This document shows, one piece after another, positions 55,970 to 63,233 of a stretch of DNA of 64,000 bases (its first letter is position 1; each line of letters starts with the position of its first letter). The stretch spans positions 19,916 through 83,915 of the forward strand of contig JAKLKO010000016.1 of the NCBI GenBank assembly GCA_023150615.1, written 5' to 3'. The translations under genes were made by a program, and so were the position numbers. The notes under the pieces are model-generated. The model was not told the DNA's origin. It saw only the letters and a program-made list of their open reading frames with translations, and did no database searches. The DNA comes from Phycisphaerae bacterium (GTDB taxonomy: Bacteria > Planctomycetota > Phycisphaerae > UBA1845 > UTPLA1).

Positions 55970-56145
55970 GCGCGCGGAGCGACACCTGCGCCCTGACCCC
56001 TCAGCCGGCAGACAAAGCGGCGCCCGACTCGACACGCGCGGAATCGCCAACACCAAAATGCTCGCGTGCTGACCTGGACGCCCTCGGTACTGTGATGGCA
56101 CCGATTATCGGCCGCCGAAGCTGCAGCGTTCGCCATCGTGAACCG

Positions 56146-57174
56146 CTATCGCGTCACGGCCATTCGTTCTGCCGTCTCCCTCAGCCAACGGGTCATGTTG
56201 GGGTGCGGACAGAAGCCGCGACCGTCCGCGACGTAGGTCAGGCCGTTCAGGACCTCCTTGTAGGGTCCGAAGCCCGAGACGCGGAACGGCACGACGATCA
56301 CGCGTCCCCCGTCGCGGTTTCCTTCCTCGACGAATCGACGGATCCGCTGTTCCGCCGCGGCCCGCTTCTCCGGCCAGTCCTCGCGCAGCGTCTCACAGCG
56401 GATATGGCGGAACCGGCCGAGCTGGTTGATCTGCTGCGCGCGCTGGGACATCCTCGACAACCACCGCTCGTTCTCGCCATCATCACCCGGCCCGTGGCCC
56501 AGAATGAGGATCGATTCCCGCGCCGGCTCGCGGCTCAACGCGCGGACGCGATCGATGAGAATCTGATCGACCAGCGGCGAGTCGGCCACGCCATCGCGGC
56601 TCATGATGATCCGGGCCGTGGTTTGAATCCGGCGCGGTGGTTCCATGGCGTGGCCCGCAGAATCCTCCGAATGCGACGCATGCCCGGTCGGGTCGTTCAT
56701 CTCGCTCAGCGACAGACTCCCGACAGACGGTTTTGCACTCGATGCATGCGATCCCGACGCGGCGCACGCCTCGCCGTGTGTGGAAGGGCCGTCGCTGGCC
56801 ATCGCGTGGTGGCCGGCGTGCGTTGCCGGCGCGGCCGCATGCGCCGCGTGCGGATCGTCCGGCAGGTCCGCGCGGAGTCCGAGGATGTACTCCGTCGGCG
56901 CGAGAAAGCTCTCGCCGGAGATGAACATCCGCACCACGTGGATCTTGTCGACGCCGCGGGCTTCCAGACGCCGGATGGCTGCTTCGATCGTTGAGGGCGT
57001 CGCCATGCCGAAGGCGATCTCGGTCGGCGCCTCCTCGCGCAGCGGCGACACGACTTCTTCGACTTCGCGGTTCCAAGTTTCATCCCCGCCGTGGGCCATG
57101 ATGAGGATGCCCGATTTCGATTGCGTGCATCCTGCTGCAAGTAAAAGAGTTACCGCAATGAACGACCGCGCCAT
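56146..57174 (-). CDS. Lipidated CbiX/sirohydrochlorin-chelatase-like protein with His-rich linker
   Basis: 342 residues. Signal peptide and lipobox LLLAAGC (Cys16) predict a periplasm-facing lipoprotein. Two CbiX-type half domains: the first has GILIMAHGGDETWNREVEEV with the chelation His and FISGESFLAPTEYILGLR; the second has ESILILGHGPGDDGENERWL and EQRIRRFVEEGNRDGGRVIVVPFRVSGFGPY. Between them about 65 residues are rich in His (HAAHAAAPATHAGHHAM, THGEACAASGSHASS, HASHSED). Cytoplasmic CbiX inserts Co or Fe into sirohydrochlorin or precorrins; a lipidated form with a His linker more likely binds or delivers a metal. The AAAGGAG site directly follows a Fur-type palindrome. Confidence 0.82.
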   Translation of the reverse strand: MARSFIAVTLLLAAGCTQSKSGILIMAHGGDETWNREVEEVVSPLREEAPTEIAFGMATPSTIEAAIRRLEARGVDKIHVVRMFISGESFLAPTEYILGLRADLPDDPHAAHAAAPATHAGHHAMASDGPSTHGEACAASGSHASSAKPSVGSLSLSEMNDPTGHASHSEDSAGHAMEPPRRIQTTARIIMSRDGVADSPLVDQILIDRVRALSREPARESILILGHGPGDDGENERWLSRMSQRAQQINQLGRFRHIRCETLREDWPEKRAAAEQRIRRFVEEGNRDGGRVIVVPFRVSGFGPYKEVLNGLTYVADGRGFCPHPNMTRWLRETAERMAVTR

Positions 57175-57190
57175 GATTCGCTCCTTTCAC

Positions 57191-57243
57191 ATTGAGACTG
57201 AGTCTCAGTATCAATAAAATACCCCCGTCACCTCTGGCGTCAA
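57191..57243 (-). promoter_or_regulatory. Promoter with a Fur-type palindrome before the CbiX-like lipoprotein gene
   Basis: On the minus strand the -35 TTGACG (57243-57238), 16-base spacer and -10 TATTTT (57221-57216) precede a start expected near 57209. Overlapping that start is a near-perfect 25-base palindrome (57191-57215) with one mismatched pair. Its core, TGAGACT-G-AGTCTCA (57207-57193), has the 7-1-7 spacing of Fur boxes. The ribosome site AAAGGAG lies next to it (57186-57180). A ferric-uptake-type regulator (Fur, Zur or Mur) is the likely ligand. Confidence 0.72.
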
Positions 57244-57512
57244 GTGGCGATTTCTGCAATTCCCTCCGTCGCGCAACGGGGGTTCCGCCACCGCTGCGGG
57301 TGGGGCGGTCGCTCGAGGATTGCTCCGTTCCAGCGCTCGCGGCCGGGTGTTCGTCCGATGCGGATCGCTGCGCCCGAACCCGCCGCGAAGAACTTACGGC
57401 CATCCGACGGCGGCTCCGCGCCCGCCCGACCCGCCCACGCGGGCTACCATCCGACCACCGTGGCGCGCATGCTACGCGCGCGTCGCAATCAAACATCGAC
57501 CGGAGCCACCGC

Positions 57513-57932
57513 ATGCCGAAGCGCGTCCTCATCCTCTGCACCGGGAATTCCTGCCGCAGCCAGATGGCCGAGGCCCTCTGGCGGAATCTCGCGGCCGGCG
57601 CGTGGGATGCGTGCTCCGCCGGCACGCGTCCGGCCGGCTATGTTCACCCGCTGGCGATCGACGTGATGCGCGAGCTCGGCATCGACATCGCGCCGCAGCG
57701 CAGCAAGCACATCGATGAGCTGGCCGACCGCGAGTTCGATCTCGTCGTGACCGTCTGCGAAAACGCGCGAGAGACGTGCCCGACCCTGCCCGGCGCGAAG
57801 CGCACGCTTCACTGGCCGTTCGATGACCCCGTCGCCGCGATCGGCACCGATGAGCAGCGCCGATCCGAATTCCGTCGCGTCCGCGACCGGATTCGCGATC
57901 GAATCGCGGCGTTCCTCGCGCAGCGCGGCTGA
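57513..57932 (+). CDS. arsC: Thioredoxin-coupled arsenate reductase (low-molecular-weight phosphatase fold)
   Basis: 139 residues. It reduces arsenate to arsenite. P-loop CTGNSCRSQ at residues about 9-17 (CX5RS) and the three redox cysteines of the thioredoxin type: Cys in the loop, then VTVCENARETCP with two Cys seven apart. DPAQRSKHIDEL-like segment PQRSKHIDELADREFDLVV and HWPFDDPVAAIGTDEQRRSEF complete the family pattern. No arsenite pump, ArsR or ArsB/Acr3 gene is beside it. It lies downstream of the metal-handling block on the opposite strand; an unrelated tyrosine phosphatase is unlikely because the Cys pair is intact. Confidence 0.92.
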   Translation: MPKRVLILCTGNSCRSQMAEALWRNLAAGAWDACSAGTRPAGYVHPLAIDVMRELGIDIAPQRSKHIDELADREFDLVVTVCENARETCPTLPGAKRTLHWPFDDPVAAIGTDEQRRSEFRRVRDRIRDRIAAFLAQRG

Positions 57933-58094
57933 TGTCCTCGCGCGTGGGCCGTCCGGTCGCGCCGCGACGACTGCGAACCGCGGCGTTTCGGCACAGTTTG
58001 AGGCCGCGCCCCGGCCCTTACCCGTTTCGCTCCGTTCGGATACACTCCCTTGCTGTCCCGTCTGCGTTCCGGCGGAATCTCCGCCGCCGAGCCT

Positions 58095-58114
58095 GGCGCG
58101 AGGCGCCTCGCGCC
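58095..58114. repeat. Perfect 20-base palindrome upstream of the triple-repeat protein gene
   Basis: Ten-base arms, GGCGCGAGGC and its complement, meet without a spacer, ending two bases before the ribosome site GGGAG and 13 bases before the ATG at 58128. A T/T mismatch allows two further pairs. It could be an operator or an RNA hairpin that controls access to the start. Confidence 0.55.
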
Positions 58115-58127
58115 TGGGAGAATCGTC

Positions 58128-60359
58128 ATGAACCAGTCCCGAAAACTCCGTCTCGCCCGATCGGTCTGCGCCCTTGCCGTTATCACGTTGCTTGCGCACC
58201 CGGCGTCCTCACCGGCCGTCGACACCGGGTGGCCGCGCGAGCTGGACCACCCAAAGGCCAAGATCACAATCTACCAGCCGCAACTCGAATCGTTCGAAGG
58301 CGGCCGGCTTACGGCCCGCGCGGCCGTCAGCGTCGCCCCGAAGCCGGACCAGCAGCCGGTTTTCGGCGCGGTCTGGTTCGAAGCGCGCGCGGCCACCGAT
58401 CGCGACTCGCGCCTCGTCTATCTCTCGGAGCTGAAGGTCTCACACGCGAAGTTCCCGAACGCGACGCCCGCGAAGCTCGCCGAGTTCTCTGAATTCGTCA
58501 AGCAGCACATGACCGAGTGGAATCCGGTCGTCTCGCTTGACCGCATCCTTACGGCCCTTGATTCGGTCGAGAAGCGCCGCACCTCGCAGGCGATGGTCAA
58601 GAACGACCCGCCAAAGATCGTCTTCATGGACTGTCCGGCCGTCCTGTTGACGATCGATGGCAAGCCCGAGCTGCGCCCGATCGAAAAATCGAGCCTCATG
58701 CGCGTCGTCAACACGCCGTTCGTCGTCATCCTCGATCCGCCTTCGCGGACGTACTACCTGCGCGGCGACGGCGCGTGGTTGTCGGCGAAAGACGTCGCGG
58801 GACCGTGGGAATCGGCGACGAGCGTGCCGGACGCGGTCGCAAAGACGGTCCGCGAGGAAGGCGACCGCGTTGTCAACAGCTCGGCCGCTTCCGCCGCGAA
58901 GATGCCGCGCATCGTCGTCGCGACCGAGCCGACCGAACTCTTCATCACCGATGGACCGCCGAAATACACGCCCCTCGGCGACCTCGATCTGCTCTATGTC
59001 AGCAACACCGACCGCGATGTCTTCATGCAGGTCTCCACGCAGAAGACCTTCGTGCTCATCTCCGGCCGATGGTTCGCCGCCGCCTCCACGGCCGGGCCGT
59101 GGACCTTCGTCCCGGCCAAGTCACTGCCGTCCGATTTCGTCCGCATTCCGGAGGACTCCGACAAGGCCGACGTGCTTGCGCACGTGCCCGGCACGGACGA
59201 GTCGCGCGACGCGATCAACGAGATGTACGTGCCGCAGACGTCCGTCATCGACCGCGCCAAGGCGGCGCTGACGGTCGAGTACGACGGTGATCCGAAGTTC
59301 GCTCCGATCGACGGAACGAAGATGAGCCACGCCGTCAATTCACCCGACGACGTGATCCGCGTCGGCGACATGTACTATTGCTGCCACGAAGCCGTCTGGT
59401 ATCAGGCCCCCGCCCCGACCGGCCCGTGGACCGTCTGCACCGCCGTGCCGCCGGAGATCTACACGATTCCGCCCAGCTCGCCCGTCTATCCGGTGACCTA
59501 CGTCAACGTCTATGAATCAACGCCTACCGAGGTCTACGTCGGCTACACGCCCGGCTACGTGGGCGAGTACGAGTGCGACGACGCAATCGTCTACGGCACC
59601 GGCTGGTACTATCCGGCGTGGCTCGGCCGTCACTACTACGCGCGGCCGCGGACCTACGGCTTTGCCGCCCGCTACAATTCCGTGACCGGCAGTTGGGGTT
59701 ACGCCGTCGGCGCGGCCGGCGCGCACGGGTGGGTCGCGTACGGCTACCACAACGGCGTCTTTCATCAGGGTGCATGGGCCGCCGGCGGATTCTACGGCGG
59801 GGCGCACGGCGCCTGGTGGGGCCACGGCGGTTACCACCCGCATCCCGTCCCCTACGCCGGCGCAACGCCCAACGATCGGCTCGGACGCGGTGAATGGCAC
59901 GGCCGTGAGCAGAACATCTACAACCGCGCCGAGAATCGGATCCGCAATTCGCCGCGAGACGACTTCGCGCGCCAGGCCCCGCGCCGCGACTTCGCCAAAG
60001 ACCGGCCCGCCCAGCTCCCGGCCGACCGCCGACCGCGTGGCGTCGGCGAGGCAACTCCGCGCATCTCGTCGGATCTCGGCCGCAACAACGTCTTTGCCGA
60101 CCGCGATGGAAACGTCTATCGACGCTCCCAGACGGGATGGGAACAACGGTCGCCGCAGGGCTGGTCTCGACCGCAACCGTACGACAATCGGCGGACGCAG
60201 GCGCCGCAGCGCTCGTATTCGTCGAATCGCGACCTCGATCGCTCCTATCAATCCCGCTCGCGCGGCGAGTATCGCTCCAACCGCTATCAATCGTCGCCGG
60301 GCGGCGGAGGGCGGTCTTTTGGCGGAGGCGGCGGACGTCGCGGCGGCGGGCGGCGCTAG
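58128..60359 (+). CDS. Secreted protein with three repeats and a Gly/Tyr/Arg-rich tail
   Basis: 743 residues from the ATG preceded by GGGAG. Signal peptide (VCALAVITLLAHPASSPAVD). An N-terminal domain of about 130 residues is followed by three related modules of about 90-110 residues: one starting PKIVFMDCPAVLLTIDGKP and ending LSAKDVAGPWESATS, one starting PRIVVATEPTELFITDGPP and ending AAASTAGPWTFVPA, one starting ALTVEYDGDPKFAPIDGT and ending APTGPWTVCTAVP. Each ends in a GPW motif. The tail is rich in Tyr, Gly, His and then Arg/Gln/Gly (GGHSF-like, [11 protein letters not shown]). Similar proteins are annotated carbohydrate-binding family V/XII, which I cannot confirm. Probably extracellular. 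Confidence 0.75.
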   Translation: MNQSRKLRLARSVCALAVITLLAHPASSPAVDTGWPRELDHPKAKITIYQPQLESFEGGRLTARAAVSVAPKPDQQPVFGAVWFEARAATDRDSRLVYLSELKVSHAKFPNATPAKLAEFSEFVKQHMTEWNPVVSLDRILTALDSVEKRRTSQAMVKNDPPKIVFMDCPAVLLTIDGKPELRPIEKSSLMRVVNTPFVVILDPPSRTYYLRGDGAWLSAKDVAGPWESATSVPDAVAKTVREEGDRVVNSSAASAAKMPRIVVATEPTELFITDGPPKYTPLGDLDLLYVSNTDRDVFMQVSTQKTFVLISGRWFAAASTAGPWTFVPAKSLPSDFVRIPEDSDKADVLAHVPGTDESRDAINEMYVPQTSVIDRAKAALTVEYDGDPKFAPIDGTKMSHAVNSPDDVIRVGDMYYCCHEAVWYQAPAPTGPWTVCTAVPPEIYTIPPSSPVYPVTYVNVYESTPTEVYVGYTPGYVGEYECDDAIVYGTGWYYPAWLGRHYYARPRTYGFAARYNSVTGSWGYAVGAAGAHGWVAYGYHNGVFHQGAWAAGGFYGGAHGAWWGHGGYHPHPVPYAGATPNDRLGRGEWHGREQNIYNRAENRIRNSPRDDFARQAPRRDFAKDRPAQLPADRRPRGVGEATPRISSDLGRNNVFADRDGNVYRRSQTGWEQRSPQGWSRPQPYDNRRTQAPQRSYSSNRDLDRSYQSRSRGEYRSNRYQSSPGGGGRSFGGGGGRRGGGRR

Positions 60360-60421
60360 CGTCGCCGGGGCGCGCCGCGGTGGCGTGGTGGAACTGATGA
60401 AAACCTTGCGACGCGGACCCG

Positions 60422-61537
60422 ATGCCTGACGCGACAGCGAGTGCGATCGACGATCCCCGTCTCGTGCCGGAGCCGCCGGCCGTCCGTCGCCGGCTTCCTG
60501 CGATCGTGCGCTGGCCCGCCATGATGCTCGGCGTGCTCGCCTTGGCCGGCATGTCGGCGTGGATGGGACTGTCCGTCTATTACACGAATCTCCACGGCGC
60601 CGCGCCGCGCCGATGGTCCGCCGTCGCGGTGGTCATCGCGTCGATCCTCCTCCCCGTGCTCTGCCGATCGCGCCGGCGCGGCGTCGCCGCGTTTCTCCTC
60701 CTGTTCATCGGCGTCGTCCTTTGGTTCTTCTCCGCGCGGCCGAAGGCCGACCTCGACTGGGCCCGCGACGTCGCCGTCCTGCCGACGGTGGACGTCAACG
60801 GACATCGGATCCACGTCCGCAACATCCGCAACTTCGACTACCGCAGCGAGACCGACTTTACGCCGAGCTACTACGACAAGCCCTTCGATCTCCGGCGCCT
60901 CCGCAGCGTCGACTACATCCTCTCCTATTGGGCCGGCCGCGCCATTGCCCACGCCTTCGTCAGCTTCGGCTTCGAGGGCGACGAGTACCTTGCCATCTCG
61001 ATCGAGACCCGCAAGGAGAAGTCGGAAAGCTACTCCGCCGTGGAGGGGTTTTTCCGCCAGTACGAGCTGATCTACGTCGTCGCCGACGAACGCGATCTGA
61101 TTCGACTGCGAACGAACTGCCGCGGCGAAGACGTCTACGTCTTCCGGCTGCGGACCCCGCCGGGGAAGATGCGGGCCGTCCTGATGGACTACGTCCGCAC
61201 GATCAACACGATCGCCCGAACGCCGCGCTTCTACAACGCCCTGACCGAAAACTGCACCACGAGCGTGCTCGCCCACTTCCGCTGCGCGCCGCCCTATCCG
61301 CCGCTCAGCATCGATGTACTCCTCAGCGGATACTCGGCGCGATACGCCTACGCGACCGACTCGCTCGATCGCACCATGCCCTTCGACGAACTTGAAGCCC
61401 GCAGCCGGATCACCGACGTGGCGAAGGCGGCCGGAAACGGTCCGGACTTCTCACGCCGCATTCGTGAAGGACTCCCGGTGCCGACTCCCCGCGTCGACCT
61501 GCCGGAAACCGCCGATTGGATGAGGAACACTCCATGA
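60422..61537 (+). CDS. DUF4105 (Lnb-like) membrane protein
   Basis: 371 residues. Two or three membrane segments in the first 105 residues (MMLGVLALAGMSAWMGLSVY, AVAVVIASILLPVL, GVAAFLLLFIGVVLWFF), then a periplasmic domain with the DUF4105 pattern: HVRNIRNFDYRSETDFTPSYYDKPF, DYILSYWAGRAIAHAFVSFGFEGDEYLAISIETRKEKSESYS, GFFRQYELIYVVADERDLIRLRTN and RFYNALTENCTTSVLAHF. Lnb proteins make N-acyl S-monoacylglyceryl (lyso-form) lipoproteins; the Cys in NCTT fits an active thiol and the His in AIAHAF the partner base. Coupled to the next gene by ATGA overlap. Confidence 0.8.
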   Translation: MPDATASAIDDPRLVPEPPAVRRRLPAIVRWPAMMLGVLALAGMSAWMGLSVYYTNLHGAAPRRWSAVAVVIASILLPVLCRSRRRGVAAFLLLFIGVVLWFFSARPKADLDWARDVAVLPTVDVNGHRIHVRNIRNFDYRSETDFTPSYYDKPFDLRRLRSVDYILSYWAGRAIAHAFVSFGFEGDEYLAISIETRKEKSESYSAVEGFFRQYELIYVVADERDLIRLRTNCRGEDVYVFRLRTPPGKMRAVLMDYVRTINTIARTPRFYNALTENCTTSVLAHFRCAPPYPPLSIDVLLSGYSARYAYATDSLDRTMPFDELEARSRITDVAKAAGNGPDFSRRIREGLPVPTPRVDLPETADWMRNTP

Positions 61538-62847
61538 TGACCGAAACAACCGTCTCGATTCGTTCAGCGCAGCGCCTGCGCCTCGGACTGGTGGCCATCG
61601 CGCTGGCGGCCGGCTGCTCGCAGCAGCTCATGCCCACGCCGAACATCTACCTCCGCTCGACGAAGGACTGCTTCGACGACGTGCCGGAGCACTTCCGCAA
61701 CAACAAGGTCGAGGTGCTCTATGTCACCGACCGTGCCCGCACCGGCGAAAAGCACGACCGCTGCGCGTACGGCGCCGACCGCTCCGATTCCCTCGCGTAC
61801 GGCCTCTGCACGGTCGCGATCGGCAGGAACGTCTCGTGGCCCGACCTCGTCAGGGAAAGCCGCTCGAAGACGCGCTGGACCAACCTCGCGCTGTCCTGCG
61901 AGACGATCCGCGAGCTCGGTCGCCTGCCCGACACGCCCGTGCCGGTGGTGCGCGTCGATGGCGCGCTGCGCGATGATCCGGCCGCCATCGCCGAGGCCGA
62001 AGCCGCGCGCGAAGCCTTCGCCGGGCTCGTGGCCGAGCGCGTCGCGCGGTCGCCCGAACGCAAGCACGCCTACGTCTTCATCCACGGCTTCAACAACTCG
62101 TTCGAGGACGCCGCATTCATCGCCGCCGAGCTGTGGCATTTCCTCGGTCGGCGCGGCGTCCCCATGATCTACACCTGGCCCGCCGGCCGCAGCTATGCGT
62201 ACGACCGCGAGTCCGGCGAATTCACGGTCTTTCACCTCAAGCAGTTTCTGCGCGGCCTCGCGTCGTGCCCGTCGATCGAAAAAGTGCACATCCTCGCCCA
62301 CAGCCGCGGCACCGACGTGCTCCTCACCGCGCTGCGAGAGTTGCACATCGCCTACAAGGCCGCGGGGCAATCCGGCGGCAGCGATCTCAAGCTCGGAAAC
62401 GTCGTCCTGGCCGCGGCAGATCTCGATCTGCAAGTCGTGCGGCAGCGGATCGTGGCGGAACGTTTGCCGCTCCTGCCGGAACGCCTAACTGTCTACGCAT
62501 CGCCGACCGACCGTGCGATCGAGGCCGCCGAGTGGCTCTTCAAGAGCGGCCGGCGCGTTGGCGAGCTCCGACCCGACGACATGACACCGAAGATGCGACA
62601 AAACCTCGGACACCTTACAAACATGAGCATCATCCAGGCCCGCGTCGGCGGCAGCTTCATCGGACACGACTACTTCCACTCCAGCCCCGCCGTCAGCTCC
62701 GATCTGATCCTCATGCTGCGCGATGATCGGGGCCCCGGCGCCGAGCACGGCCGGCCGCTGACGAAGCACTTCGACAATTTCTGGGAGATCGGCGACGAGT
62801 ACCCGGGTCCGGCGAAAGGCAAGTCGCCCGCTGCCGCGCGGCGTTGA
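61534..62847 (+). CDS. Alpha/beta-hydrolase lipoprotein (DUF900-like)
   Basis: 437 residues. Signal peptide with lipobox ALAAGC (Cys about 28), so lipidated. Alpha/beta-hydrolase fold: NNKVEVLYVTDRARTGEKHD at the start of the domain, HAYVFIHGFNNSFEDAAFIA (oxyanion region), PMIYTWPAGRSYAYDRES, EKVHILAHSRGTDVLLTAL carrying the Ser nucleophile in HSRG, and NVVLAAADLDLQVV with a probable acid. The C-terminal His partner may lie in GHDYF. DUF900 proteins are esterase-like with unknown substrates. The overlap with the Lnb-type gene hints at a joint envelope or lipid function. Confidence 0.85.
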   Translation: MMTETTVSIRSAQRLRLGLVAIALAAGCSQQLMPTPNIYLRSTKDCFDDVPEHFRNNKVEVLYVTDRARTGEKHDRCAYGADRSDSLAYGLCTVAIGRNVSWPDLVRESRSKTRWTNLALSCETIRELGRLPDTPVPVVRVDGALRDDPAAIAEAEAAREAFAGLVAERVARSPERKHAYVFIHGFNNSFEDAAFIAAELWHFLGRRGVPMIYTWPAGRSYAYDRESGEFTVFHLKQFLRGLASCPSIEKVHILAHSRGTDVLLTALRELHIAYKAAGQSGGSDLKLGNVVLAAADLDLQVVRQRIVAERLPLLPERLTVYASPTDRAIEAAEWLFKSGRRVGELRPDDMTPKMRQNLGHLTNMSIIQARVGGSFIGHDYFHSSPAVSSDLILMLRDDRGPGAEHGRPLTKHFDNFWEIGDEYPGPAKGKSPAAARR

Positions 62848-62924
62848 AACGGCCGCGCACCCGCCGATATTAGCGGTCCGCGACGGCGTGCCGCCGGCGC
62901 ACCGTCCGCCGGCCGTTGTCCGGG

Positions 62925-62953
62925 TTGACCGCGCTACGTATTTTTACTACAAG
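62925..62953 (+). promoter_or_regulatory. Strong sigma-70-like promoter in the last intergenic region
   Basis: TTGACC (62925-62930, five of six), exactly 17 bases, TACAAG (62948-62953, four of six). Expected transcription start near 62960, directly before the first of three tandem hairpins. Serves the structured leader and probably the gene at 63234. Confidence 0.68.
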
Positions 62954-62959
62954 AACTGT

Positions 62960-63094
62960 TTCGCGCGGGCGTTCTTCGCTCCGAAGGGTCGGCCCGCGAC
63001 CTCGGGTCGTCGCTCGGCCGGATCGTCACAGCCCTGACGATCCGGAGGCCGAGACCGATGTTTTGTCGGGACTGGGTTTGGGTTTCCCTGTCCC
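62960..63094 (+). ncRNA. Candidate structured leader RNA or riboswitch-like element
   Basis: Three strong hairpins in series after a promoter. P1: CGCGGGC (62964-62970) with GCCCGCG (62992-62998), enclosing CTTCG/CGAAG (62974-62986). P2: CTCGGCC (63013-63019) with GGCCGAG (63047-63053) and GGATCGTCA (63020-63028) with TGACGATCC (63035-63043), 16 pairs with one three-base bulge. P3: GGGAC-t-GGG (63068-63076) with CCC-t-GTCCC (63086-63094). The region up to the ATG at 63234 continues GC-rich, and T6/T5 runs occur near 63206-63217. It matches no RNA family I know (not tmRNA, RNase P, SRP or 6S). Confidence 0.58.
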
Positions 63095-63233
63095 ATGTTC
63101 TTGGGTTCCGGCTCGCGCTCGTCGAGTTCATCAGAGTGTCGCGACCCGGGACCGACTCGATGGACCATCACGCCGCCGCGGGTTCATTCCGCCATGGCCG
63201 TAGGTTTTTTCGTTTTTGAGGGTTCCTGAAACG

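Noticed and set aside
62934..63131. CTGATGA on the minus strand near the structured region as a hammerhead ribozyme core.
   Set aside because: The GAAA element and matching stem II closing pairs are not in the right place.
62960..63230. tmRNA, RNase P RNA, SRP RNA or 6S RNA in the structured gap; GGGTTCATTCC near 63181 looked like a T-arm.
   Set aside because: None of the universal core sequences of those RNAs is present and the T-arm-like piece has no matching acceptor stem.
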